A DNA stretch of 64,000 nucleotides. Source: Sclerurus mexicanus. Lineage: Eukaryota; Chordata; Aves; Passeriformes; Furnariidae. Location: positions 1 through 64,000 of the forward strand of contig VWZF01000447.1 in the NCBI GenBank assembly GCA_013396755.1, in the 5' to 3' direction. Of this stretch, positions 52,611-64,000 are shown in pieces (position 1 is the first letter of the stretch; each line of letters opens with the position of its first letter). The notes beneath the pieces are model-generated. The model searched no databases. It worked only from the letters and a program-made list of their open reading frames with translations, and was not told the DNA's origin. Position numbers and translations under genes: made by a program.

Positions 52611-55600
52611 CCATCTGCTGTTGCAATCAAGTCTGTAGGTATTGGTCCAAACAAGCCCGAGTTTACATCCTGGAGGGAATTTAACTGAGGCCCGTGGAGA
52701 AGCACTTACAGCTGTTTGGGGGCTTGAAGCATCTGGCAAGGTGGTTGTGTATCACGTCACCAGGGGCTGAATTACCTTTTGTGCCACATTACAAACATCC
52801 CTGTTCCCTGCAGAGCCTCAGATTCATCCTGTCCCTTTCAGGTGTGGGACACACTCCAGGCTCAATTCTGAGGCAAAAAAACCATGGAAGCTAATACTCT
52901 CCTGCCTCTGCACAGCAGCTGCAGGCTTCTCATCACCTCTTTGCCTCCCCGAGCAGGGTCCTTTCTGCTTCCAGGGGTGGCCAGAAATGTGGAGCCCTGG
53001 CTGAAAGGCAGCCGGCGAGGATGTGTCCGAAGGGTTATGAGGAGGCTGTGCATCCATCCTCCCCCATCTTTGGCACTCGCCATCATCTGCCCCTGTGGGT
53101 GTCACAGCAGGTGCCCCCCGTTGTCAGCCCCCTCTGGATCCCCTCAGAAATGTTTGCCAAATGCTTTCCAAAACCTCTGGGCAGCCAACAGGCTCACTCC
53201 TCCCTGTGGCCTGGGCAGGGAGGTGAGATGGCTGAACACACTGACCCAGCAGCGCCCTGCGTACCATGGCACGTCGCCTCTCCAGGAGCTGCAGGACGGG
53301 GGAAAACAAGCTTTTAATCTCACTCCTTTAGTGCAATCTCACCTCAGCCACCCTCATAACCCTTGCTGGAGGCAGCAGAGCTGGGGCAAGCCCTGCCAGA
53401 GTGGTCACACAGCCCCTGTGTGTTAATTGGAACTGCACGGGCCTCGACCGGGCTTCATTTCAAACCTCTCTGACACATCACAGACATGAGGTATAGGCTG
53501 TGCAGTCGCTGAACAAGCCAGGGTCAGGGAGCCAAGGAGGAATTTCAGAATTGGTTGTGTGCATCCTGAGGCTGATTGAAGTCGGGTTTTGTAATTGGAG
53601 CTGTGGACTCCATCCTGGCTCTCCTTTGTTTATCGCTTTGTGCTGCTGATGAGAGCACGGTGCTTCTCCAGCTTGCTCCTTGCTTAGCTTTGGTCTCGAT
53701 GCCAATGGTCACCGAGGGCTCACTTCAAAGGGTCAGAGAGGGTCTGGCAGGGCCGAGGAAAGCTGTCTGGAAGGGCCAGTGTTAAGCGAAACACTGTCAA
53801 TACAAATTTGGGGTCTAATGGGATTTTTTTGTCCTTTCATGAGAGCTGCAAGAGGGTTTTGTTACTGGGTTCTTTCAGGAAACACATTTACAGGTCGAAT
53901 GAACACATCCAGGTAAATGAAATTCAGTGGCTACTAAAGCCCAGGAGCTGGTGGTGCCCACAGACCCGCTGCCTGTGTGGGCTCACTCCTGGCATCCAGA
54001 ATTTGCAGGATCTGATCTCATAACAGGTTCAGGATGGGGCCCCAGCCTGTTGTAGGAGCTTCGACTTCCTTCCACTGCTGCAGCTCCCCTGAAGCTGCTG
54101 TGAGGCTTTTTGGCTTTTTACAAGCCAAGAAAAATGTATGCTTCTGCACTTAATAGGGGAAGGGTTATTTTGTGAGCTGCTGGAGGAAGAAAAATGGGTT
54201 TTGGATGGCAACAGCACATAGCATGATTTTAGTCTCTCTTTTTTTGCAGACAACAGCTGTGATCTTGCATAGCTATAACAAAGTATCAGCAGCATATTAA
54301 AACGGAGCACGAGAGAGAAAAGAAGCAGTGGGGAATGACAAAAAAAATTGAATTCACCAGGATTATTATTCCATGACAGTATTTAAATAAAAAAAAAAAA
54401 ACCACAAACCACCACTCTAATTAATTTAGTTGTTCAGGGAGAGGGTGGAAAGAAGGGAGATGGCACTGAAATAGTAACAACAACATTAGTAGGGGACACA
54501 GCCAGCCCCTGCTGTTGGCTCTGCTCCTCCCACCACTCGCATCTGCAGCTGGGCGAGAGGGAGGACAACCAGCCCCTCGTGCTGGGGAGCAGCAGGGGCA
54601 GCGCAGCCCATTCCGGCCAGACCAGGCTCCTCGAAGTCTCTCTGGCATGGGGGAAGCTGCACAAAACCACCCCAAGGGGTATCACTGAAGGCAGGGTTAT
54701 AATTGAGGCTCTTGCGGCCATCAGCAGGTCATGGTGAGCTCTCAGCCCCCTCCTCTCTATGTCCTACCCTGGAGGGGTTTTACCCAGCCCTCTGCTTGAG
54801 TGTGTGCTGCTGTTTCACAGCCAGAGACAAATGGAAGCACATCCATTGTGTGACGGGGAGGAGGAAGCAGGTTGATATGCCTCTCCAGACCCAGACCCAG
54901 CTGGGTTATTCCTGTGCGAGACAGCAATGAATTTAAGTTAAAATGATACCAACCAGATTGAAATGCAATTAAAGGAGTTCCCTTGGGGTTGCGCATCCAA
55001 TTAGCAGAGTACCTTTATTTACACCAGCACAGTTAAAACCAGCCAGGTGCTGAGAGGACCATCAGCAGAGCTGAAGCCTGCCTGGTGACCCACTTCCATG
55101 GGGCCTCCCCTGGAGTTACACCTGGGTTTCCATCACCACGGACAGCCTGCTCCTCCACTGGGGAAGAGCCCCTGTGGTGGTGCAGCCTGGACTAGGAGCA
55201 AGGCAGAGGAAAACCACAGAAAGCATTTTCAGCTTCGTAAGGGCAACTGTCTCTGACAGACAGTTTCTGGAAAGCAATTAAGATGCAGGTGCTTCTAAAA
55301 GGTAAGAGTTTTCCCCACTTTTTTGTACGTGAGGCTTCCCTCTTGCAGTGCCTAACACACTCTTCTCCCAGAAACTGTGGCAACTGAAGCATCAGAGTTG
55401 ACTTTGATAAGAAAACTCATTAAAACATTAACAACGTGAACATTAAGAATTGCTAGGAACACCAGGGCACTTCTAGGTGTCCCTCAGCCATCTGCAGGGA
55501 GTTATGTGATGAAAAACAACACAAAATACCTTTCCACCTCTAACCTTGAGCATAACACCACTTCCAACTCAGCCAAATGCAGCAGGTGGGAGTCGGGAGT

Positions 55601-57800
55601 GTGGTCCTTGTTTGGAGCCTCAGTCGAAGTCCTGGTTGAAACCCATAGTCTGGCTGCTCTGGACTATTCCTATTTAAAATGTTAACAAAGTAAAGGTGAA
55701 GGAGACTCTCCTTTGCCCATTCTACCACCAAGCCTGAGGGCTGGTGTGTGTCGATAACCCCGGGACCCAGTTTTAACAAAAAAATCACATCACCTTGCAC
55801 CAGATGGTGCCCTAAGGTCAACACTGACAGGGGCATGGGAGCAGGTGCTCCAGACATCTTCACATGCTCCTCAAGCGTTCCTTTAAGCACCCTCAAAAGT
55901 TGAGACCATAGGCTTAGTGGGATTAACAATGATAATCATTCCCATCCATCACTGCAAAGGAGGCTGTGGAGCGGCTGAATCCGTTCTGCTCCAGGAACCC
56001 GGGAAATCAGCGCTGCACCTGATCAGCCAGGCAAGGGCAGCTCCAGGCTTGCTGTAAAGAGGAACAGAGCAATTGCTCAGGCTCACTTCCTTATTCATTT
56101 TTTTTTATGAGCCTTCAGAGCTTCCCTGGAAATTATTAAAGCCTCTCCAAGGAGGGCAGAGCTGCAAAGGGAGCGTTTACTCACTGACTGGTGCTTCACA
56201 CTGCGAAACCCCTCTGTGAACATACTGGAGTGGCTGTACAGGTCTCCTCCCTCGCATGGGCAGTGAGGCCTCTCCTTTAACCTGCTTTCTGCATCTTCAG
56301 CATTTGACCATCCTCATTATGGACTCACAAGTGGCTTCTTTTCCCCTGAAATCAGCTTTTTGCCTTGCATTGAAGGATGTTACAAACCACCCTGGCTGTC
56401 CGTCTGAGGGAGCCTCCTGCTCATCGGGGTTGGGTTATAAACTTGGAATGTGTGAAATCAGGGAGGATTAGGGAATACCATGACATTGCAGCCATGGGGA
56501 CCTTCACTGGGGGGATTTGGGCTGAAAACTAGGCAGGGCACAAGCCTGTGCAACCTTCAAAGGTCATTAATGTGCCAGGGCTGGGCCCCGACAGCTGAGG
56601 GATGAGTGTTTGAGAATGCTCAGGTGTAGCCAAGTGGAGGAAGAACAGCGTGGTTTGTTCCATGCCTGCTGCCCTGCCTTTCCTGACAGTGGAGGCAGCA
56701 AAGCCGAGGGATGCAGTTTCAGACTGAGTTCATGTTGCAGCCATCCCAGAAATCCCATGTGCTAGAACAGCACAACTCTGCCACCACACAGAAAAATGTA
56801 ATTACTTGGTGAGTGTCAGTGGGGCTTCAGTCCTGCCCCGTGAGAGTGAGAAACCTTCACAGCTCCCTTGGAGAGTCTTGATGTTATAGGGGTTATTTTT
56901 CCACTGTGATTATCCTAAAGGGGTGATTTCAGGGCTTGAAATCAGCTCCTATGTGACACTGACATAATGTCCCTTTGAACAATATAGCATCCCTTCTCCC
57001 GCCAAGTTCAATGGGAGAAGCTAAGTTTACGTATTACTCATCAGCCTGATAAATCAAAGCTACTGTGCTGTACTTCCCCTCCACTACCTCTGGCATTTCT
57101 GAGATGTGGCTCAAGCAGCACTTATGGGATGAGCTTGCTTGGGCTTTGTAAGGGAACACACCAGCCCACATGGTTATACGAGTCCTTGAAATCACCTTAG
57201 CAACTGCGAATCTCTTCTTCCATCCACCCATGCTGTGACATGCTGAGGTGCCCAGCACCCATCTAATGAAGACGGGAGGGTTTGTGCCATGGGGCTTTCC
57301 CATCCCCCTGGGCCCGTTTGTGGAGCGGGTCAGTAAAAAGGAGCCTGTTGGGCTTGCACAGCTCAGGGCTGGGGGCTCCCGACAGCAGGATGGGGCAGTG
57401 TGGGTGCAGGGCTGGGGCTGTGCCCTGGCACTGGGAGGGGTGGTGTTGGGATCACAAAGCATCCCACTTACTCTGGAGGTGAACTGAGAGGAGGGATTAT
57501 AGGAAAATCAGAGCACAAAACCAGGGGCTGGCGCTTACACCCCAGTACACTGCAGTGACAGACCCTGGTAACTCAGAGGTGGCTGTGATGGCACTGGCAG
57601 CCACCAGCTCCAGCACTGCTTCCTGCAGAGGCTGCAGCAGCCAAACCTGCCCCCGGGCCAAAGGGAAACAGCCCTTGTGGCTGTCAGGTCAAAATGGTGC
57701 TTCTTTTGGCAGTTCATAGCAATCCTACTTATGGATTAAAATGCAGCCGTCAAGGCCGTTCTCCCAGGACTTACGACATGGCCTCAAAACGCAGGAGAAA
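52611..57800. other. 3' flanking DNA without a supported gene
   Basis: Mixed GC content, several short open frames up to 180 codons on both strands, none with recognisable domains, splice-consistent extension or codon bias I can defend. A poly(A) run lies near 54388-54402. No transposon was recognised. Confidence 0.7.
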
Positions 57801-60800
57801 GGGAAAGCTGAACTCTCCTTTGATGTTCGCAAGTGTAACCTGCAGACCTGAGCTGAACACAATGTAAATAAGGATCATTTTTCCTCAGCTAAGCGGCACA
57901 CGGCTGCTGTTATTTATTATAACAACATAAATCACCGGGAGCTGTTATCACGTTAATTTGGATTTAGTATGGATTAGTATGGAAAAGAGAGTATCCTTAC
58001 CTATTTGCAAAATACATACCTTTACCTGTAAACATACAGATGCGCTGTGGGTTTTGTTCCTTAGTTTCCCCCAGTTAGCAAGCAAGGCAGGAAAACGCTG
58101 TGGGACCTCTGCACATGAGGGAATGCCAACAGTTCTGGCCAAACTGCAGCCCAGCAACACCTGCCCTGTGATGACACGGTGAGTCAGCACTGAGGGGAGA
58201 GGCCAGACCGGGCGCTCTTGGCCACGTCTTGGAGGGGCAGCTCTGTGCACCACCTCCAGCCCTTCCTGCAAGCCCTCTGCAGGGCCCTTGGCAGGAACTG
58301 CCCTGCTCCCATTGCCGCTGCAGGAACCCCGTGGGGTTCCTTACTTCTTTGCATTTGCAGCTCAGCTCTGGCTTTCACGTTTCAAAAGCGCGAGGCATGG
58401 GTTTGGTGGGATGCTGGAGCCCTCTGCTCCTGCCTTCAGAAGGAAGGCTTAGTAGGGAAGGAGCATTTTAATTTAAATTAAAGGAGCATTACCCACACAT
58501 TTCACATTCTCCAGAAATTCCAGCTGCACTCCTTGCTGATATGTTTTTTTTCCCCTCAATGTGACTTTATTCAAGCTAAAAGGTGGGGCTGAGACCCTCA
58601 AGCATCAGAGCAAGGCCAGCAGAGGCACCAGTAGGACCCTACCAGGTGTTTTGGGTGTGGAGCTCATGTCAGGGCTGGAGATGTGGCTCCAGACCTCTCC
58701 ACAGATCATTTCTAAATTTGTTGGTGACAGAACTTCCCCCCACAGAGATCCTCACCGCAGTGCTGAGGCACAGCACCTGTCTCTGCCCCCAAGCACTCAG
58801 GCGTAGGTCAGGCATCTACCCTATGGCCCAAAATTCCTTTAATTCTTTAAAGTGAGGCTGGTTTGTCGTTAAGAAGTCACAGCACATTTCTCCTCAAAAG
58901 AGGTCCAGAACCCTCAGTCCTGGTAATCTGTTTTAACCTGATGAAACTGGAGGTGCTGAGCATTGACCAAGGCTGTGGAGATCCCTGACAGACCTCACGG
59001 AGGTCACCAGTGCTGCTTTGGCTGGAGGTTAGTCCTGAGTAAGAAAGAGGCCTTGATGTCTAGGAAACAGAGATCAGAACAATTAGGGTTTGCATTTTTA
59101 AAATGTAACTGCAAGGAAAATAAAAAGGATTTCATTTTTTGGGGTCACCTGAAGATTTTGCACAGGCCTGAAGCTGCAAGGATACATTTAAAAATGAGCT
59201 CACAAGTCACAGGTAAAGAGACCAAAAGCGATGCTGCACCTGCATCTTGACTCTGCTGGGTCCAAAAATGCAAGTAATTGCCTTTAATTGACTCTGTTGT
59301 TTTTAACCTGTGTTTTGTATGTGCCAGATGAACAGACATTGAACCAGGGAGAATTTCTCCAAGTGCTGAGCCAGAGCTGAGGTTTGCATAAATTAAAATT
59401 GGGTTAATTGTAATAACTCTAGTACAATAGGGATAGTATAATAAGACTAATTGGAGTGGGGCTAATAAGAGGGTTCAAGCCACAGCAGCCACTCTGCAAA
59501 ACACACATTCAGGTTCTTCAGAGGTTTCCTTGGACTTGCATCCCACTCAGCTCAAGGGCAATCCAACATCTAAAAGCCTCTGCAGAGCCTTGACTGTGTT
59601 TTCCTGAGCATCCAGGCTTGCCTCACACCGACCATATGTCTGTGTCTGCCTGCTAGCAGATTGCACCAAATATTTTCCTTTTTTATCGTGGCTGAGCAAA
59701 CAAACACCATCTGTGGGGCTCATCGAGGGAAATCCTGCCCCCTCTGTGCCAACGGGAAGGCAGCCACGCGTGTCCGTGGGGCTGACGCTTCTGCAGCCAT
59801 AGCCTGAGACAAGATCTTCTCTCAACTCCTCCTCTTGCCCATCTGCAGAGCTCAGTTAGGACCCGGTGGTTTGCAAACAGATTTTAATTCAGATCTTATT
59901 AAAGAAAGGCTCAGTCTTGTCAAGGCAGACTGCTTAGCAATGGCCCAGGCTTGTGGGGCTGCCTTGGGGTGGTGGGAGGTGGAAGAGGGCAAGAAGGCTT
60001 TGTTTTGGTTGTCTTTGTCTCAGATGTAGCCACACTGCCAGGGGCTTTGGGCATTTTCCAGCCATGCTCAAATCCCTGGCCAAGGTCTGATTTTTCATCC
60101 TCCTTGACCTGCTTAGGACCAGAGGTCTGGCAGCCAACAGGGGATGCAAATTATTCCCTGTTCAAACCTCTGTTCCTTTGTAAGGTAAGTCTCCTGGAGG
60201 GCACAGCTTGATGTGGAGGGTCTGTGCCATCTGTGCACCCCAGAACTAGAGCAGGGAAGCATCAGCAGCTGCCGAAGCAAAGGTATGGCCCTGGTCCCCT
60301 GCTGGGCACAGGGTTTTCTGCTGCTTTGCTGCTGTTTCTTGCCTTTCTGCAGGAAACCCCTTTTCTGGGTAAAACAGAAGGGTAGTCTCAGTTTTGTAAA
60401 ACCCCTCACCGTTTTGACCTATGTGGGCATTCACGGTGGTCTCCTGGTGGGTGATGGGGCCCAGTGGATGCAGGTAGAAGTCACCTGTCACCTCGGTCGC
60501 TTTTCTGCTCACGCTTCTGCAGCGCTGGGTCCAGAGCTTGTGCTCTGACCAAATCTTTTGCACAAGTGCCCTTTGGATTTAGCAATTTGCACAGTGAAAG
60601 CAGAACCAATGAACCACAGGCTTCTCTGCTGCTGCCTTTAATTAAAAATGCCATGTCTAACACCAGCAGATGTTCCTGCTATCGAGGCTCGACAAATAAT
60701 TTAATGCTGTGTAATGCAATGCTGACTGTGCTCCTTAGTCTGAAAGTGTAACAGACTTTTTTATTATCATTATTATTATTTCCTTTTGGGGATCAAATCC

Positions 60801-61567
60801 CTCAATATTTGAAATCCTAGAACTTGCTAGTCTAATGGCCCTAACCAATTACTGCACTGAATGGTCTCAGCAGCACCGTGTCTTTCAAGTCAGCGCCGCA
60901 GCCCACGATGCCTCTGCGACCACGGTGAGCTCGCAGGGCCTTGGGTGCACAGCAAAATTGGCCCCAGAGGGGTGGCACAAGTAGCAGACTAAGCCTGTTA
61001 AAGGCTTTGATTCAGACAATTGGGGAAAGAGGGAATTCAAAGCGTGAGGCTGTTCCTCCTCTCATCTTTTTTGCAGTCTTCTGATGGAGTGAATCCATTC
61101 TGTCACTTGCTGTGACACCTTTCCTGGTGGGTGGTTTCAGGATGTGCTCTGTATTTAGGTGGATGGGGGGAGAGGGAATCCCTCTTCACAGATGCTTTGG
61201 CTCTTTTAATCCCTGAGAAAATAGCTGACTTGTGGGACTCGATGGAACTGCCTCCCTCTGCTCCCGCCTTCCTGTTACATGATGAATCATGTAATAATTG
61301 TATATTTGTTGAAAAACAGCTGGGGAACTTTGCTAAATGAATAAAATATCAGGTACCAGTGTATTTACATAAAAAGGTCTTTACCAGATGGGCAGTGCTT
61401 TGAAATGAAGCACGAGGTAGACATGGATTTCTTCCCTTCCCCGTCAGCCCAGTCCATCTTTCAGCGCGGGTTTTGCTCCGAAGCTCCGCATTGTTTGAAA
61501 ATCACATTAACAGTTTAGCACAGCAAAGATGATCGTTGCCTCAGCAGGGTATGGAGCTGATTCATGC
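57801..61567. other. 3' flanking DNA with AT-rich, possibly regulatory stretches
   Basis: No gene is supported. The part 57840-58060 is AT-rich with a forkhead-type TGTAAACA (58027-58034) and an octamer-like ATTTGCA (58003-58009). The part 59380-59470 is also AT-rich. The microsatellite at 60759 is the only repeat seen. Confidence 0.6.
60759..60781 (+). repeat. (ATT)n microsatellite
   Basis: About seven ATT/ATC units in the 3' flank. Short and probably polymorphic. Confidence 0.8.
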
Positions 61568-61711
61568 ACGTACCAAGCGCCGCTGTCTCACTATATCACA
61601 CCACTGCTGAAACCGCTTTACTGGCTTTCTGTCACGCAACAAATTTATTTTAAAGTGTGTGGGCCTTATACTGCCTGGAATGGCTCTACTTGTACTTTAA
61701 ATACTGCATAA
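61568..61711 (+). mobile_element. Probable ancient L2-like LINE reverse-transcriptase tail fragment
   Basis: Translated in the + frame, the stretch reads LSHYITPLLKPLYWLSV followed by IYFKV and WNG. This resembles the C-terminal signature of L2/Rex-type LINE proteins (HITPxLKxLHWLPV, then a hydrophobic FKI segment, then NG). The DNA is 5'- and 3'-truncated and short. The family assignment is from memory of the motif, not from a search. Confidence 0.5.
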
Positions 61712-62597
61712 ACCAAATTTAGAGATATATTTCTTGCTTCCCTCTGTTCCCCGCATCATTTTTTTGCTCCTGACTGTCCAATTGGTTGCAGTAATTCACT
61801 GCAGAGGAAGACGTTTCTTAGGTTTCCAAGAGCGCCAACTCCTTAACCTTTATGAAATTAAGAGGAATGAATCACTCGTGACTTTTACATCTTCCTTGAA
61901 CACAAGTATTTGTTAGATGCAGGCTGCCCAGGGCAGTGCTTTGCCTCAGTTTAACTTAGTTGTAAATGTTTGTAAATTCCCACATAATGTCTCAGCACAA
62001 TGGAGACTATGTGTGCACACATGGATTTATTGAGAGAGACACTAAACATATTTCAGCTGGAGGGAAGGAAGATGAGGCACTTATCTGGTTTACTGTCCTA
62101 TACAGTATATATTGGCATCTCATATTTTGTGAACATAAATGCCAGGTTGACTCAAGAGATCTATGGATCAAGTTTTGTTTGTAACCTGCACTGAATGCTT
62201 CAAATTGCATTAAAGTTTCATCTCAGCGGTGCGGCCTTTTGCCATCTTTCAGTATCCCCAGTGTCCTGGGAGACGCTGAGAGCTGGGATTTTGGAGCACA
62301 CAACAGCCAAGTAAGAGGAAGTAGGGTGTTAAGGTTTCACCTGCCAGTTGTTCATTTTTAAGGGAAAAATGACCGGTTTAGCTTATTTTATGAATGTATC
62401 CCAGTTTTGGTGATGTGAGGGAGCAGGTCCCTGTCTCAGCTCCACCCCCCGCAGCCCGAGGAACGGAGCAAGGGTGCCCTGTTCAGCTGTGCCCCTCACT
62501 ATCACCCCCTCCTGCATCCAGGTGTTCAGGTGTGTGCACACAAGATGGGAAGAGGCACCATGGGACGTACCAGTCCCCCACCTTGCAGGGCTTGGGG

Positions 62598-62641
62598 ACA
62601 AGCTCCCCTTTGGGGCGGGACAAGCGCCCCTTTCGGGCAGG
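62598..62641 (+). repeat. 22-bp imperfect tandem duplication
   Basis: Two adjacent 22-base units (62598-62619 and 62620-62641) beginning acaagc and sharing a cccctttngggc core, with a further partial start. Each unit is nearly palindromic around the ccc/ggg core. It lies in a GC-rich part of the 3' flank. Confidence 0.75.
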
Positions 62642-63350
62642 ACAGCCCCAGGGCGCCTCTGCCTGCCCTTTTCCCTCCTCCACGCTAGCCAAGGAGAGTG
62701 CTGAGCTCTGAAGCAGCTCACTGCAAGTCAGATCCTGCCAGAAACACAACCGAATGCAGCTGCTGCCTTGGAGCACCTGGCACCTACACGTGTCTCCTCT
62801 GAGGTGCGGTTTGCCTTTGGTTTCATCGCACTTCCACGCTCGCCTCTGTTTGTCTCGGCAGAGATGCCGCCGACCCGCACGGCCGGGGATGACAGGCTGT
62901 TAGCAAGAGGGACACCGCGCCGTGGTATTAACCCAGCGGGGGGTTCCCTGAGCACCAGAAAACAACAGGCTATTACAGAGACACAGCCACACTTTTCCCA
63001 GCTGGATCCAAGCGAAATGATGCAGCTCCTCCGCTGCGATGACAACAAAGAGCCCTCCTTTGTGTGTTAGGGAGACGTGTGAGGATGGGGACGCCTGCAT
63101 CCACCCCTCTCCAGCGGGGATTCTGCGAGGACAGCGTCACCTGCAAGGCACAGGCTGTTGTTTGACCTTTTGGACCCTCCACGGTTTCCCTTCTCATGGA
63201 TAAGGATTGGGAGTTATCATGGACACAGAGAAAGCCGAGGGGGTGTTAGGAGATAGGGTTAGGAGACAGGATGGCATTGATTTGATAAAGGCTGAATACG
63301 CCAGCATTCAAATCAGCGTGACGGTGCTTCGCCCTGTGAGATATCAGTTT

Positions 63351-63366
63351 GCCCCAGGTGGCAGCA
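63351..63366 (+). promoter_or_regulatory. Candidate CTCF-like motif
   Basis: The sequence gccccaggtggcagca fits the CTCF core (CCxxCAGxTGGCAG-like) at most positions. A single motif match in 64 kb is weak evidence of occupancy. Confidence 0.25.
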
Positions 63367-64000
63367 GCAAATGTTCTCCGATCAATGGAGCTGAGAGATT
63401 TCACAATTCTGTGGCCTGTGTGGTGCTCACCGCCTTGCACCTCTGGCTAATATTAGTAGCAAAGATAAATATTTAACCTTCCGTAAATAAAACTAAAAAA
63501 TTCATAAAAATCCCAATTTACACCATCCCCAGTGTTCAGGAGCCACAAAGGGGAAAAAAAGAGAACAAACTACCAAAGCAGAGGAGTGTGACACCTGAAA
63601 ACTGGAGAACCTCATTCTTGGAAGACATTAATAACTTATTAAGAAATACTTTCAGCCCTGATTTAACACCCATTTAAGTAGGAGTCCTTCTCTCTACAGA
63701 GCTGGGACGCTGCTCTGACGGCTGTTTTCTGCGTCTGTCGCCAACCAAATTTTGTGGCTCCACACCACCACATCCTTTTATGATGAAGTTCCCTCAAAGA
63801 ATAACTCGCTTGCTTTAATCATGTTTTCTCTGAGATTTATGGCTTGATGCTTCTTCACTGACGGAGCTTCTCCACGTGAAATGTCAGTAAGCCTGTTATA
63901 AATCGCTCCTGGCATTCCTGCTCTATCTTTTACTTGGCCAGGAGTATTTCTACCTGAAAGTGATAAATTCCTGCTGTAACTGCTTTATGTGCTCCAGTAA

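Larger units (their letters stand above)
61712..64000. other. Distal 3' flanking DNA
   Basis: No gene is supported. The region 62560-62920 is relatively GC-rich with several CpG dinucleotides and the 22-bp duplication. The region 63240-63480 is repeat-free and contains the CTCF-like motif. I do not see exons of a next gene. Confidence 0.6.

Noticed and set aside
52884..53426. 180-codon open frame in the 3' flank
   Set aside because: Pro/Ser/Cys-rich random-looking translation without domains, and a second overlapping open frame in another phase; no support for a gene.
62768..63070. Open frame in a GC-richer stretch that might be the first exon of a next gene
   Set aside because: Translation resembles no protein I know, and there is no clear donor or promoter context; CpG content is only moderate.

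Overview
This window comes from a vertebrate nuclear genome, most likely a bird. It holds one large, intron-rich gene on the + strand and about 13.6 kb of DNA beyond its 3' end. Spliced exons run from the left edge to a stop codon at 50381-50383 and join into a single open frame of 2400 residues, with the true N-terminus lying upstream of the window. I recognise the product as ABCA12, a full-length ABC subfamily A lipid transporter. The recognition rests on recalled family sequence, chiefly the membrane domains, both ATPase domains and the VFINFA tail. Known mammalian ABCA12 is about 2595 residues, so roughly the first 200 residues (the first membrane helix and the start of the first luminal domain) are missing. 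The avian assignment rests on several CR1 LINE 3' ends and on fairly compact introns; a non-avian sauropsid cannot be excluded.

Layout: 1-13521 encodes the long first luminal/extracellular domain (window exons w1-w14). 16051-19415 encodes the first membrane domain after helix 1 (w15-w19). 20169-24600 encodes nucleotide-binding domain 1 and its regulatory tail (w20-w24), followed by a linker (w25, 25652-25775). 27120-36920 encodes helix 7 and the second luminal domain (w26-w32). 37610-42102 encodes the rest of the second membrane domain (w33-w36). 42702-50383 encodes nucleotide-binding domain 2 and the C-terminal tail (w37-w45). All 44 introns in my model are GT-AG and every junction keeps the frame, so there is no sign of a pseudogene or frameshift.

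The introns carry four recognisable CR1 3'-end fragments, a 31-bp tandem array in intron w37 and several low-complexity tracts. The 3' flank (50384-64000) has no gene I can support. It probably contains the 3'UTR, an A-rich tract, one fragment that resembles the reverse-transcriptase tail of an ancient L2-like LINE, and AT-rich stretches that could be regulatory.

The two halves of the protein would form one transporter. In mammals ABCA12 loads glucosylceramides into lamellar granules of keratinocytes for the skin barrier. In this protein NBD1 has a canonical LSGGM signature, while NBD2 has a degenerate SYGTN signature. I found no new biological system; the findings below are second-look items of mostly modest interest.
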